A stretch of DNA of 5,911 bases from CAZZCN01 sp964652975. Its GTDB lineage: Bacteria > Bacillota > Clostridia > Saccharofermentanales > UBA5734. Below the pieces are notes generated by a model, which had not been told where the DNA came from, searched no databases, and worked only from the letters and a program-made list of their open reading frames with translations. A program made the translations under genes and the position numbers. The stretch covers positions 1-5,911 of the forward strand of contig CAZZCN010000135.1 in assembly GCA_964652975.1 (NCBI GenBank), in the 5' to 3' direction. Below, one piece after another: positions 1 to 5,795 of this stretch (position 1 is the stretch's first letter; each line of letters begins with the position of its first letter).

Positions 1-1
1 C

Positions 2-21
2 AAAATATCTCACTAGTCAAG
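2..21 (-). promoter_or_regulatory. Left-facing promoter/operator-like element at the window edge
   Basis: Seen: this 20-base stretch (aaaatatctcactagtcaag on the plus strand) matches positions 1969-1988 at 18 of 20 bases. At 1969-1988 the same bases contain the -35 box and part of the spacer of the GntR gene's promoter. Read on the minus strand, positions 20-15 give TTGACT, five of six matches to the sigma70 -35 box, followed by the box GTGAGATA. The matching -10 box would lie beyond the window. Inference: it is the promoter of a gene transcribed leftwards, out of the window, carrying the same operator as the GntR gene. Just upstream, an inverted repeat TGAAAT-N9-ATTTCA lies at 22-42. The downstream gene is not visible, so its identity is unknown. 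Confidence 0.5.
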
Positions 22-42
22 TGAAATTTGAAAGATATTTCA

Positions 43-179
43 TTTTTAAAGAAAATTATGTGCAAATTTTATCAACTTTTATCTTTAATCACAAAACCGG
101 ATTCAAGTCCAACACACTCAGTATTTCTGAATGAAAAACTTTTTCCATCTGGCATATATATCCGCTCGCGAATTATTTA
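43..179. other. AT-rich spacer without a recognisable gene
   Basis: The reading frames here give only low-complexity, AT-rich peptides with no recognisable domain. They do not continue the transposase relic to the right, so its N-terminal part appears to be missing rather than merely frameshifted. The stretch probably holds the upstream region of the left-facing gene plus degraded insertion-sequence sequence. No terminal inverted repeat could be assigned. Confidence 0.4.
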
Positions 180-728
180 TTGGATCAATATCAACGCGAA
201 CTCGTGCCGCATACCTGCCCCCCCCAAAAAAGATCAGGAAAAGCAGGACGTCTTGTACGTATAGCTAATCCAGTATATTGTTGTGCTTCGCGTCCACTTC
301 GCCCCAAACTGCTACTACAACAGATTAGTCAACATACCTATTTCTATAGCGCTTTTTGTCCCGAAGCAGGCGATGTTTTCTCGCTGATTTTGCCGTATTC
401 CGACACCGACGCAATGCAAGTTTTTATTGAAGAATTCAGCAAGCATTTGAACGGAAAACCAGCATTGCTGGTTATGTACCAGACTCCATGGCATAAAAAT
501 AACAAGCTCCGGACGCCTGAATCTATCGTAATGGCTTTTCAGCCTGCTTAGAGCCCTGAACTAACCACAATTGAACACCTTTGGGAGCACATCAGATAAA
601 AGAACACAGCTGATCAGTACTGGCCAAACATGACAGATTTGGAGGATTATTTGTGAGAAGTTCTCAGAGAATGCAGTCGAGACCACGAAAACATAAAATC
701 ATTAACTATTTTTGATTTTATAGTGTAA
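180..728 (+). pseudogene. Degraded IS630-family transposase (DDE superfamily) relic
   Basis: The frame from about position 240 carries the C-terminal half of an IS630-type DDE transposase. Recognisable blocks are VRIANPVYC, then RPLRPKL, TYFYSAFCPEAGD, LILPYSDTDAM, LVMYQTPWHKNNKL, and after a stop SPELTTIEHLWEHIR. The family has an aspartate in the 'hydrophobic-M-D-x-x-x-W-H' block; here it is tyrosine (codon at 477-479). The first catalytic Asp, normally in a QDE-R-FGRI block, is also not in frame, probably because of a small deletion near 240-250. Only the glutamate of the E-x-L-W block survives. In-frame stops lie at 549-551, 597-599 and 654-656, before the final stop at 726-728. The N-terminal helix-turn-helix part is absent. 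The relic also contains a run of eight C followed by six A (218-231). It is an inactive insertion-sequence remnant; the family call is confident, but its exact ends are not. Confidence 0.85.
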
Positions 729-826
729 TGCACCCCATTTGTCAATATAAAAACTGTAATGTTCACGAAAGTTGTGATTTATAAAGGCAAGGAGAACTAT
801 GTACGACTCGGACTTGCTTGTAGATA

Positions 827-1912
827 TTAAGGTTGCATTTTAGCTGAGTGGTTAACAATTTCAAATCGCATAGTTACTCTGCCAGGCGTCAAGTTTTTTC
901 CGTCAAGCATGCTTACGAGCATATTACCGTATTTTTCGGCAATTGCGTCAGGACCATATTCGAACAAAGTCACTGGAAATGGAATAAATATTCCCGAACC
1001 TTTGTTGGCATGAGTTACGATTTTAAGTTCACTTGGAACCTTTAAGCCTAGCTCAAGAATCCCCATCACTGCATCCTTGAAAATTATATCGTCAGTAAAT
1101 AATAGGCCGTCCGGTTTTTTCATTGAATGGGGGGCAAATATTTCCATTATTGAAGTATAACCCAGGTGTTTAGGAATATATCCGGAAACGGCATTGAAAC
1201 TAAACATTTCTGGCGCAATTAATATCCCTTTTTCTTTTAATACTGACACAAAAAGGTCAAAACGAGATTTGCTGTTTGTAATTATCCACGGCGCTTTGCA
1301 TCCTTTTTTTAGGAGGATGTCAATACCTTTTTTTATAAATTCATTCATATCAAAATCGATTCCATTGGGAAAAACAGGGTCAGCCCCGACAATCGGCAAA
1401 TGCGAGTCTATAAGAGTTTTTTTCCATTCATCAGTACTAAAGCCAGCAAGCGGGATAATTCCTGAAATCACACCCTGCTTTATGTGCTCTAGAAATCTGT
1501 CGCTCGCATGAGTTCCTTTTAGCGGAAGCTCTCCTGGCAATTGATAACCCAGATAGAGCTTTACGGGAATTTTCTTCTTTTCGAAAAAGAGTCTCAGTTG
1601 CTGGATCGTCCTTGTATAGAAGTATGAGGTGTCAGGATGTGAGATGTCAGCCTCGTTGAGTATGTCAACTGATTTGACTGTCGCTGTTTTTTTCTTTATG
1701 TAGGTGCCACTGCCGTGCCTGCTTTCAAGAAGTCCCTCATTGGCAAGACGTTCAAAAGCTTTTCTCGCAACCATCTGGCTTGTATTAAATTTCTTTGCGA
1801 GCGCTCTTGAGCTGAGGATTTTTCCTTCACTTTCTGAATTCCACTCCATAATCTCTTTCCGGAGAAAGGCCGCGAGCTGCTCTGTTTTTGATGCCGATGT
1901 AATAAGATTCAT
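827..1912 (-). CDS. GntR-family winged-helix regulator with LacI-type sensor domain
   Basis: This is a cytoplasmic transcription factor of the AraR-like hybrid type: a GntR DNA-binding head fused to a periplasmic-binding-protein-like effector domain of the LacI class. It is 361 residues long, normal for such hybrids. Residues about 9-72 are the winged helix: LSSRALAKKFNTS is the first part of the helix-turn-helix, followed by the ARKAFERLANEGLL recognition and linker helices, and the wing ends in the classic R-x-GSGTY motif. Residues about 95-355 give the alternating strand/helix pattern of the sensor, with VISGIIPLAGF, LPIVGADPVF and DGLLFTDDIIFKDAVMGILE matching LacI-type blocks. The frame is open to a TTG at 1918. 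However, the Shine-Dalgarno sequence AAAAGG (1919-1924) abuts that TTG and lies 6 bases from the ATG at 1912, so the ATG is chosen. It probably responds to a sugar or sugar derivative, and operator-like boxes around its own promoter suggest autoregulation. The ligand cannot be read from the sequence. Confidence 0.9.
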   Translation of the reverse strand: MNLITSASKTEQLAAFLRKEIMEWNSESEGKILSSRALAKKFNTSQMVARKAFERLANEGLLESRHGSGTYIKKKTATVKSVDILNEADISHPDTSYFYTRTIQQLRLFFEKKKIPVKLYLGYQLPGELPLKGTHASDRFLEHIKQGVISGIIPLAGFSTDEWKKTLIDSHLPIVGADPVFPNGIDFDMNEFIKKGIDILLKKGCKAPWIITNSKSRFDLFVSVLKEKGILIAPEMFSFNAVSGYIPKHLGYTSIMEIFAPHSMKKPDGLLFTDDIIFKDAVMGILELGLKVPSELKIVTHANKGSGIFIPFPVTLFEYGPDAIAEKYGNMLVSMLDGKNLTPGRVTMRFEIVNHSAKMQP

Positions 1913-1930
1913 ATTCAACCTTTTGGTACT

Positions 1931-1980
1931 TATCTCAATCTATCTAAACCTGTGAGATAAAGTAGCCCAAAATATCACAC
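1931..1980. promoter_or_regulatory. Cluster of TGAGATA-type operator boxes in the GntR promoter
   Basis: Three related boxes lie in 50 bases: TATCTCA at 1931-1937, its exact reverse complement TGAGATA at 1953-1959 (within TGTGAGATA, 1951-1959), and TATCACAC at 1973-1980, which differs from TATCTCAC by one base. They cover the leader, the start/-10 region and the -35/-10 spacer. The same box, TATCTCAC, is at 6-13 in the left-edge element. Inference: these are binding half-sites for the adjacent GntR protein, which would then repress itself. No experimental operator is known to me for this protein. Confidence 0.45.
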
Positions 1981-1987
1981 TTGTCAA
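1959..1987 (-). promoter_or_regulatory. Sigma70-type promoter of the GntR/LacI regulator
   Basis: On the minus strand a perfect -35 box TTGACA (plus positions 1987-1982) is followed after exactly 17 bases by TACTTT (1964-1959), which keeps the three most conserved -10 positions. Transcription would begin near 1952, giving a leader of about 40 bases before the ATG at 1912. The spacer contains GTGTGATA, so a protein bound there would block RNA polymerase. Confidence 0.6.
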
Positions 1988-1988
1988 G

Positions 1989-2298
1989 CCCAAAGTCAGA
2001 TATTCAGGTCTTATGTGAGTTATTGTAAAGAATATGGTTGCAGTCACTTTGGTGCGTTAGCTTTCAGAAGTGTCTAAACCTTATGATATTTTCATGGTAT
2101 TTGTCGTAAACTTACTACATTAACTATCTGATTTTCCAGTACTTTGCTTTCTCTGCTTTCTTTAAGAAGATGCAGGTAATTCACTGTCAATTACAGCAAA
2201 TCCGCACAAAAATATTTTCACGGCACACCGCATACGTGCAAGTTCGCCTGTGATGCATTATAGGTGAACAAAAGCAAAATTTTATTCAATATAACTTT
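1989..2298. other. Intergenic region between GntR and the first URO-D gene
   Basis: No frame here gives a convincing protein; the longest stretches are short and lack a start with a ribosome binding site. The only structure downstream of the URO-D stop is a small hairpin on the minus strand (CGG-TGTG-CCG, plus positions 2230-2221, extendable by two G-U pairs), followed by a broken U run (about 2217-2208). It could be a weak terminator for the URO-D gene but is not strong. The right-hand portion of the GntR control region (1989-2004) contains AGATATT, also found at a similar offset from the left-edge element. Confidence 0.4.
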
Positions 2299-3411
2299 TT
2301 ACTTTAAACGGGCATTATATTCATTGACAATTGCGGTGACTGTTTTAATACGCTCAATATCACCATTACTTGATATTTCATCAGAAATACCCAACAGCAG
2401 TCTAGGGGCAAACAAATCAATCAACCGGTGAACACAATCTATTAATTCTTGAGTTGAATACGTGTGATCAAAAAAAACTGCGGGAATTCCATCAAGCAAC
2501 CACATATTATCTCCGAGCGCGGTTTTTATTTCTTCTAGAGTAACATCACCTTGGGGTTTTGGAGTAATTGCCTCTATACCATCAAGCCCTGTATCTTTTA
2601 AAAACTGCAATAATGGCTTGGTATCCCCGTCCCAGTGACTGTAACAGAAATTTCCAGCCCGATGCAACAATTCACAACGCCGCTGACATTCAGGCAAATG
2701 ATATTTAACAAACAAGTTTGGAGAAAGTGTTCCTGCATGCACGTTTTCGCCGAAATTTATAATTTTTATCGGGGAAGCATTTATTTTTTGAATCATGCGA
2801 CGGCAAGACTCATCTCGAGCGCGGAAAAACGATTCCACGGTATCAGGGTAATCGTAAATGGCAAAAGTTGCATTCTCTACGCCCATTTTTTCAATATAGA
2901 GACACTGTATGTTCATTCGTGGCATATAAATAGCTGGAGCGCCAAGGTCGTCTATCTTCCGTCTTAAAGAGAGAAATTTTTCTTCATCCCATTCCCAAGC
3001 GGTGTTGTCTTCTCTCCATGTAGCGACTTTAAGTTCTTCTTCACTCTCAACTTCCCACTTTAAGGTAATGTGGTGATAACTGTCCGGTGTTTGCCGCCAA
3101 ATATAGACCTGCTTGCCGACCGGCGTGTTAACGGTATATTCAGTATCAGTCTGGTTCAATGCTTTTTTCTGAATACTTACTCGTGGATCCTCGATCCGTC
3201 GAAAGCATGTGTTATATTCGTATAGCCTGGCCGATACCCCCAACTTGCGGTATATCTCATAAATATCATTAGAATAGCCTTTGGGAAATGGTTGATTAAA
3301 GAAAATCCTATCATGCCACCACGCGCCAATCCGCGGTTGCCAAAGTATATAGCCATTGCCGTGTCCTTGAAGCACGTTCGTGTTGATTCTTGACCAATTC
3401 TGATTCATCAT
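2299..3411 (-). CDS. Uroporphyrinogen decarboxylase-superfamily protein, Trp-rich 'WQPR/GISDE' subfamily
   Basis: This is a soluble TIM-barrel protein of the URO-D superfamily (370 residues, normal length), not a haem enzyme. Motifs in order: ILWQPRIGAWW (22-32), a beta-rich insert with TPVGKQVYIWRQT (96-108), KIINFGENVHAGTLSP (216-231), HRAGNFCYSHWDGD (250-263), EAITPKPQGDVTLEEIK (280-296), LLDGIPAVFFDHTY (305-318) and PRLLLGISDEISSNGD (336-351). I recognise this pattern from uncharacterised URO-D proteins of Lentisphaerota, Planctomycetota and Chloroflexota. The RQAGR substrate-binding motif of HemE is absent. The position of the zinc-binding His-x-Cys in MtaA/MtbA corobalamin:CoM methyltransferases reads H259-W-D261, so a Cys-based zinc site is lacking. 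The start is the first of two ATGs, with AAGGA (3421-3425) 9 bases upstream. It lies 250 bases downstream of a second URO-D gene on the same strand and may be co-transcribed or have its own promoter. Substrate unknown; decarboxylation or corrinoid-linked methyl transfer are only possibilities. Confidence 0.85.
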   Translation of the reverse strand: MMNQNWSRINTNVLQGHGNGYILWQPRIGAWWHDRIFFNQPFPKGYSNDIYEIYRKLGVSARLYEYNTCFRRIEDPRVSIQKKALNQTDTEYTVNTPVGKQVYIWRQTPDSYHHITLKWEVESEEELKVATWREDNTAWEWDEEKFLSLRRKIDDLGAPAIYMPRMNIQCLYIEKMGVENATFAIYDYPDTVESFFRARDESCRRMIQKINASPIKIINFGENVHAGTLSPNLFVKYHLPECQRRCELLHRAGNFCYSHWDGDTKPLLQFLKDTGLDGIEAITPKPQGDVTLEEIKTALGDNMWLLDGIPAVFFDHTYSTQELIDCVHRLIDLFAPRLLLGISDEISSNGDIERIKTVTAIVNEYNARLK

Positions 3412-3475
3412 TTCAGGTTATCCTTCTTGTAACGTTAGTTTTGTTAAATCGAACATATTAACATTGTAAAATTTA

Positions 3476-3504
3476 GTTCTAGAAATTAATGCCTATTTCG
3501 ACAA
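3476..3504 (-). promoter_or_regulatory. Weak promoter candidate for the downstream URO-D gene
   Basis: On the minus strand TTGTCG (plus 3504-3499) and TAGAAC (3481-3476) are separated by 17 bases, each matching four of six consensus positions. Transcription would start near 3469, about 58 bases before the ATG at 3411. The boxes are weak, as expected for an activator-dependent promoter, and a palindrome lies just upstream at 3509-3531. This AT-rich spacer could produce such matches by chance. Confidence 0.3.
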
Positions 3505-3508
3505 ATTG

Positions 3509-3531
3509 ATGTTCTGCGCAAATGAGAACAT
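3509..3531. promoter_or_regulatory. Palindrome ATGTTCT-N9-AGAACAT, possible operator
   Basis: A perfect 7-base inverted repeat with a 9-base centre (gcgcaaatg) spans 23 bases, two turns of the helix, the geometry of a dimeric regulator site. Its centre is about 51 bases upstream of the start site predicted for the URO-D gene at 2299-3411, a position suited to an activator. It does not resemble the TGAGATA boxes of the GntR promoter or the ATGCGT repeats beside the AraC gene, so its protein is unknown. Confidence 0.35.
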
Positions 3532-3625
3532 TATTGCAACAAGCAGTTTTCAAGAGAAATCTGTTTATGTCAGCTTTTTCAAAACAATGATATTTGCAGC
3601 AAATTTAAAGTAATTCATAGTTTTT

Positions 3626-3642
3626 TATGTAGCGTTTACATA
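3626..3642. repeat. Inverted repeat TATGTA-gcgtt-TACATA
   Basis: A perfect 6-base inverted repeat with a 5-base loop lies 20 bases past the stop of the upstream URO-D gene. On the minus strand it is followed by A residues rather than U, so it is not a rho-independent terminator for that gene. Read on the minus strand it contains TGTAAACGCTACA, close to the TGTAAACG-type half of LacI-family operators but one base short of the usual 14-base symmetric form. It could be a regulator site or an RNA hairpin protecting the 3' end. Confidence 0.3.
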
Positions 3643-3661
3643 GGGCAAGTTTTCATACCTC

Positions 3662-4711
3662 TTATATTTGAGAGTTATATTTCTTTTCAAACTGATTCCA
3701 TTCGTCCAAGACAGCCTTTACGGTTTCAGAATTGGCACCGGGGCCAAATTCAAACTGCACGATTATGCCACCGCGCGGATCATAGAAATGTTTTGCGACC
3801 TCTCTTACGGCGGTTCTGCCGTCCTGGGGATTTTCAGACGGCAAAACATGTTGCCGGTCAATTTCTCCCCAAAAAGTTATTCTGCCCTTAGCTAGTTTTT
3901 GCAAATCATCCATATCCATACAGAACAATTGAGAATTTAATGCGTCAACCCCGATCTCAATCAGGTCCTCATATATTTCGGAGATATGTCCGTCTGAATG
4001 CATAAACACAAACTTACCGTTGTCGCGGGCCAAATCGCAATAGTCTTTGTAAAGCGGTTTGAAAACCTCGCGCCATATTCGCGGAGGAATGAGCAGCTGC
4101 CGCTGCGACCCCCAGTCATCCATAAACATAATGGCGTCAACATCGGTTTTGACCCAGAACTCAAGTTCCTGCAAATAGAAATCATGGATTGTCTTTATCA
4201 GGGATTTGAACTCAGGCAGCTCCGGTTCCATCACGTCCATCATGGAATTTTCAGACCCTCGCAAAAACTGGTACCTTTCCCAAGGGCGCGGACAACATGA
4301 CGCCCGGATGAATTTATCGCTGGTTGCACATGCGGCGTTCACGGCATCGCGGGCATGAACAGCATTGTCCGGCAGAGTTTCATATGGAGGCTTCACATTT
4401 TTCCAGTTCTCCAGCTCCTCTACTAGCGGTTCCTTGACCTCCCCGATAATTCCGTACTGAAGATTAGTGAATTTGCAACCCCATTCATCAATGGAATCAC
4501 CGATTTGAAAGGCATCACCCTGAACTCTTGGAGATTTGCGGTAAACATCGCTAGCGCGGCTGAAATCGGAAGGATATTTTTCATTTATTTCCTTGATTGT
4601 TTCCGGGAAATTTTTAACGGTATATGGAAGGCACCATATTTCCCGCGGCATTCTGTCCGGAGTTTCAAAATTAAGACATTTTATGACCCGTTCCCGTGAA
4701 GTTATGCTCAT
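3662..4711 (-). CDS. Uroporphyrinogen decarboxylase-superfamily protein, second paralogue
   Basis: This is a predicted soluble TIM-barrel enzyme of the URO-D superfamily, 349 residues from the chosen start. Motifs: the N-terminal SRERVIKCLNFETPDRMP (5-22), which is the usual opening of the family; GDSIDEWGCKF and GIIGEVKEP (71-95); FMDDWGSQRQLLIPP (196-210), the strand with paired Asp typical of the barrel; FMHSDGHISE (236-245); IGVDALNSQ (253-261); FWGEIDRQHVLPS (280-292); and EFGPGAN (321-327) near the end. HemE's RQAGR motif is missing, and the methyltransferase His-x-Cys zinc pair is His238-Ser-Asp240. The frame is open upstream to 4939, but that would run through the divergent AraC gene's start. 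The ATG at 4711 has AAAGGA (4722-4727) 10 bases upstream and begins exactly where the family begins. It is divergent from the AraC gene by 99 bases and probably controlled by it. Its reaction and substrate are unknown. Confidence 0.87.
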   Translation of the reverse strand: MSITSRERVIKCLNFETPDRMPREIWCLPYTVKNFPETIKEINEKYPSDFSRASDVYRKSPRVQGDAFQIGDSIDEWGCKFTNLQYGIIGEVKEPLVEELENWKNVKPPYETLPDNAVHARDAVNAACATSDKFIRASCCPRPWERYQFLRGSENSMMDVMEPELPEFKSLIKTIHDFYLQELEFWVKTDVDAIMFMDDWGSQRQLLIPPRIWREVFKPLYKDYCDLARDNGKFVFMHSDGHISEIYEDLIEIGVDALNSQLFCMDMDDLQKLAKGRITFWGEIDRQHVLPSENPQDGRTAVREVAKHFYDPRGGIIVQFEFGPGANSETVKAVLDEWNQFEKKYNSQI

Positions 4712-4744
4712 AATATATGAATCCTTTATTTGATTGAATCTTAT

Positions 4745-4781
4745 ATGCGTTATATTATAACATGAATAAATAAAAATGCGT
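4745..4781. promoter_or_regulatory. Direct repeat ATGCGT in the AraC/URO-D divergent region
   Basis: ATGCGT occurs at 4745-4750 and 4776-4781 in the same orientation, 31 bases apart, close to three helical turns. One copy overlaps the predicted URO-D start site and the other covers its -35 region. AraC-family proteins commonly bind direct repeats, so these may be half-sites of the adjacent regulator. A six-base repeat in a 99-base AT-rich spacer is suggestive only. For the plus-strand AraC gene the best -10 candidates are CATAAT (4783-4788) and TATAAA (4791-4796), without a clear -35. Confidence 0.35.
4754..4762 (-). promoter_or_regulatory. Extended -10 promoter of the second URO-D gene
   Basis: On the minus strand the sequence TGTTATAAT is a perfect extended -10 box (TGn followed by TATAAT). 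No good -35 is present at 17 bases; the nearest is TGGACG at 19 bases. Transcription would begin near 4747, about 36 bases before the ATG at 4711. A strong -10 with a poor -35 fits an activator-dependent promoter. Confidence 0.55.
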
Positions 4782-4810
4782 CCATAATAGTATAAAGTAC
4801 GATTTAGCAC

Positions 4811-5677
4811 ATGAATATGAAACCTGATAAAAATTTCCGGAAAATATATAACTTGAAGGATTACGGCTTTCCTGAAGTTCCGCTGTTCGGGAAGTACAAG
4901 TTCAACAAAGCATTTCCGGGGCTGGGCATACATACTCATCCCGCATTCGAAATATGCTATCTGGTTGAAGGCCGTCAGATTTACAGCGCGGACGGAAAAG
5001 ACTATCAGTTGAAAGCCGGCGATTTATTCATCACTCAGCCAATTGAACCGCACAGTAGCGGCTGGCAGCCGCAGGAAAAAGGCAGTCTGTTCTGGATGCA
5101 TATTATGCCCGCACTTCAGAATAAACCTTATCTCGGCATGGTTCCGCAATCAGGAGAAGAATTGACTCTGCAACTGCATAATATTTATGAAAAATGTTTT
5201 CCTGGCAATGAAATAATTTACGAGTTATTTAAAAAAATCTATTATGAAATCAGCACACCGGAGCACCAGCTCAAGCAAATAACCATTGCGAACGCAATAA
5301 CAGGGATTCTGCTGGAAATAGTCAAATGCTCACAGAACAGACAGCTGAAGTCAAATTCCTCCTTTGAAAAAATCTTACTTCATATAGATAAAAATATCAA
5401 CTTTAAAATATGCATTCATGAACTTGCCTACCTGGCAGGTATCTCGGAATCATATTTCAAGGCAAAATTTAAGCAGGAGATTGGAATGCCTCCGGCTGAA
5501 TATATTTTACGGAGAAAAATTGCAAAAGGCAAAGAACTGCTGGAATCGGGCAAAGGCAATGTAACCGAAGTGGCATTTAGCCTAGGTTTTTCATCCTCTC
5601 AGCACTTTTCAACAGTTTTCCTGCGGTTTACCGGCACTAATCCGTCAAAGTGTCGGCGAACTATTAAAAACAAATAA
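4811..5677 (+). CDS. AraC-family transcriptional regulator with N-terminal cupin sensor
   Basis: This is a cytoplasmic transcription factor of 288 residues, the standard AraC/XylS length. Residues about 35-100 form the sugar-binding cupin: HTHPAFEICYLVEG (41-54) has the paired His and the Glu of the first cupin motif, and AGDLFITQPIEPH (69-81) is the second. Residues about 185-285 are the double helix-turn-helix: HELAYLAGISESYFKAKFK (203-221) is the first, and VTEVAFSLGFSSSQHFSTVF (251-270) followed by the F-x-G-x-x-P motif is the second, all well conserved. The frame is closed by a stop at 4805-4807, so the start is ATG 4811 or ATG 4817. Neither has a clear Shine-Dalgarno sequence, so the mRNA may be translated weakly or with a very short leader. 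It is divergent from the second URO-D gene, which is its most likely target. The effector is unknown but is probably a sugar or sugar acid. Confidence 0.93.
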   Translation: MNMKPDKNFRKIYNLKDYGFPEVPLFGKYKFNKAFPGLGIHTHPAFEICYLVEGRQIYSADGKDYQLKAGDLFITQPIEPHSSGWQPQEKGSLFWMHIMPALQNKPYLGMVPQSGEELTLQLHNIYEKCFPGNEIIYELFKKIYYEISTPEHQLKQITIANAITGILLEIVKCSQNRQLKSNSSFEKILLHIDKNINFKICIHELAYLAGISESYFKAKFKQEIGMPPAEYILRRKIAKGKELLESGKGNVTEVAFSLGFSSSQHFSTVFLRFTGTNPSKCRRTIKNK

Positions 5678-5681
5678 CGCT

Positions 5682-5795
5682 TTAATTGAATTCCATGCAG
5701 CGCTGATGGTAATATCGATAGTTCTGCCATGAAACCTCTTCCGGAACACCGTGGTCACAAGTGGGAATATTATATTGCCCCCATTTAAAAAAGAG
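5682..5795 (-). pseudogene. Possible orphan C-terminal fragment of a gene, converging on AraC
   Basis: On the minus strand a frame closed at 5796-5798 reads 37 codons to a TAA at 5682-5684. Its sequence looks protein-like rather than random: it includes WGQYNIPTCDHGVPEEVSW and then QNYRYYHQRCMEFN at the end, rich in Trp, Tyr, His and Cys, with a varied codon choice. There is no usable start codon or ribosome binding site at its head, and the sequence to the right (5796-5911) carries stops in this frame. It may be the tail of a gene whose front was deleted or frameshifted, or a chance frame. I do not recognise the family. The rest of the window to 5911 shows no gene or terminator. Confidence 0.25.

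Noticed and set aside
28..264. A 78-codon plus-strand frame before the transposase relic
   Set aside because: The peptide is AT-driven, lacks any recognisable domain and has no ribosome binding site; its end overlaps the transposase relic in another frame.
768..782. TCAC-gaaagtt-GTGA-like hairpin downstream of the GntR gene as terminator
   Set aside because: The stem has only four pairs and the nearest U run on the minus strand is not adjacent, so it is too weak to call.
799..843. A 14-codon plus-strand frame preceded by AAGGAG (789-794)
   Set aside because: The peptide is very short, the spacing to the ATG is only 4 bases, and it ends inside the GntR gene's 3' end; most likely chance.
2130..2260. 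Minus-strand frame in the GntR/URO-D spacer that looked briefly protein-like
   Set aside because: It is short, bounded by stops, has no ribosome binding site and shows no family motif.
3662..4711. Assignment as hemE (uroporphyrinogen III decarboxylase)
   Set aside because: The N-terminal RQAGR substrate-binding motif is absent and the H-S-D-G and EFGPGAN motifs belong to other branches of the superfamily.
4712..4939. A 76-residue N-terminal extension of the second URO-D protein, starting at 4939
   Set aside because: It would overlap the divergent AraC gene and its promoter, the residues resemble no family, and the ATG at 4711 has a Shine-Dalgarno sequence and matches the family's usual N-terminus.
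5698..5705. CAGCGCTG palindrome after the AraC stop as a terminator
   Set aside because: It has no loop and no following U run.
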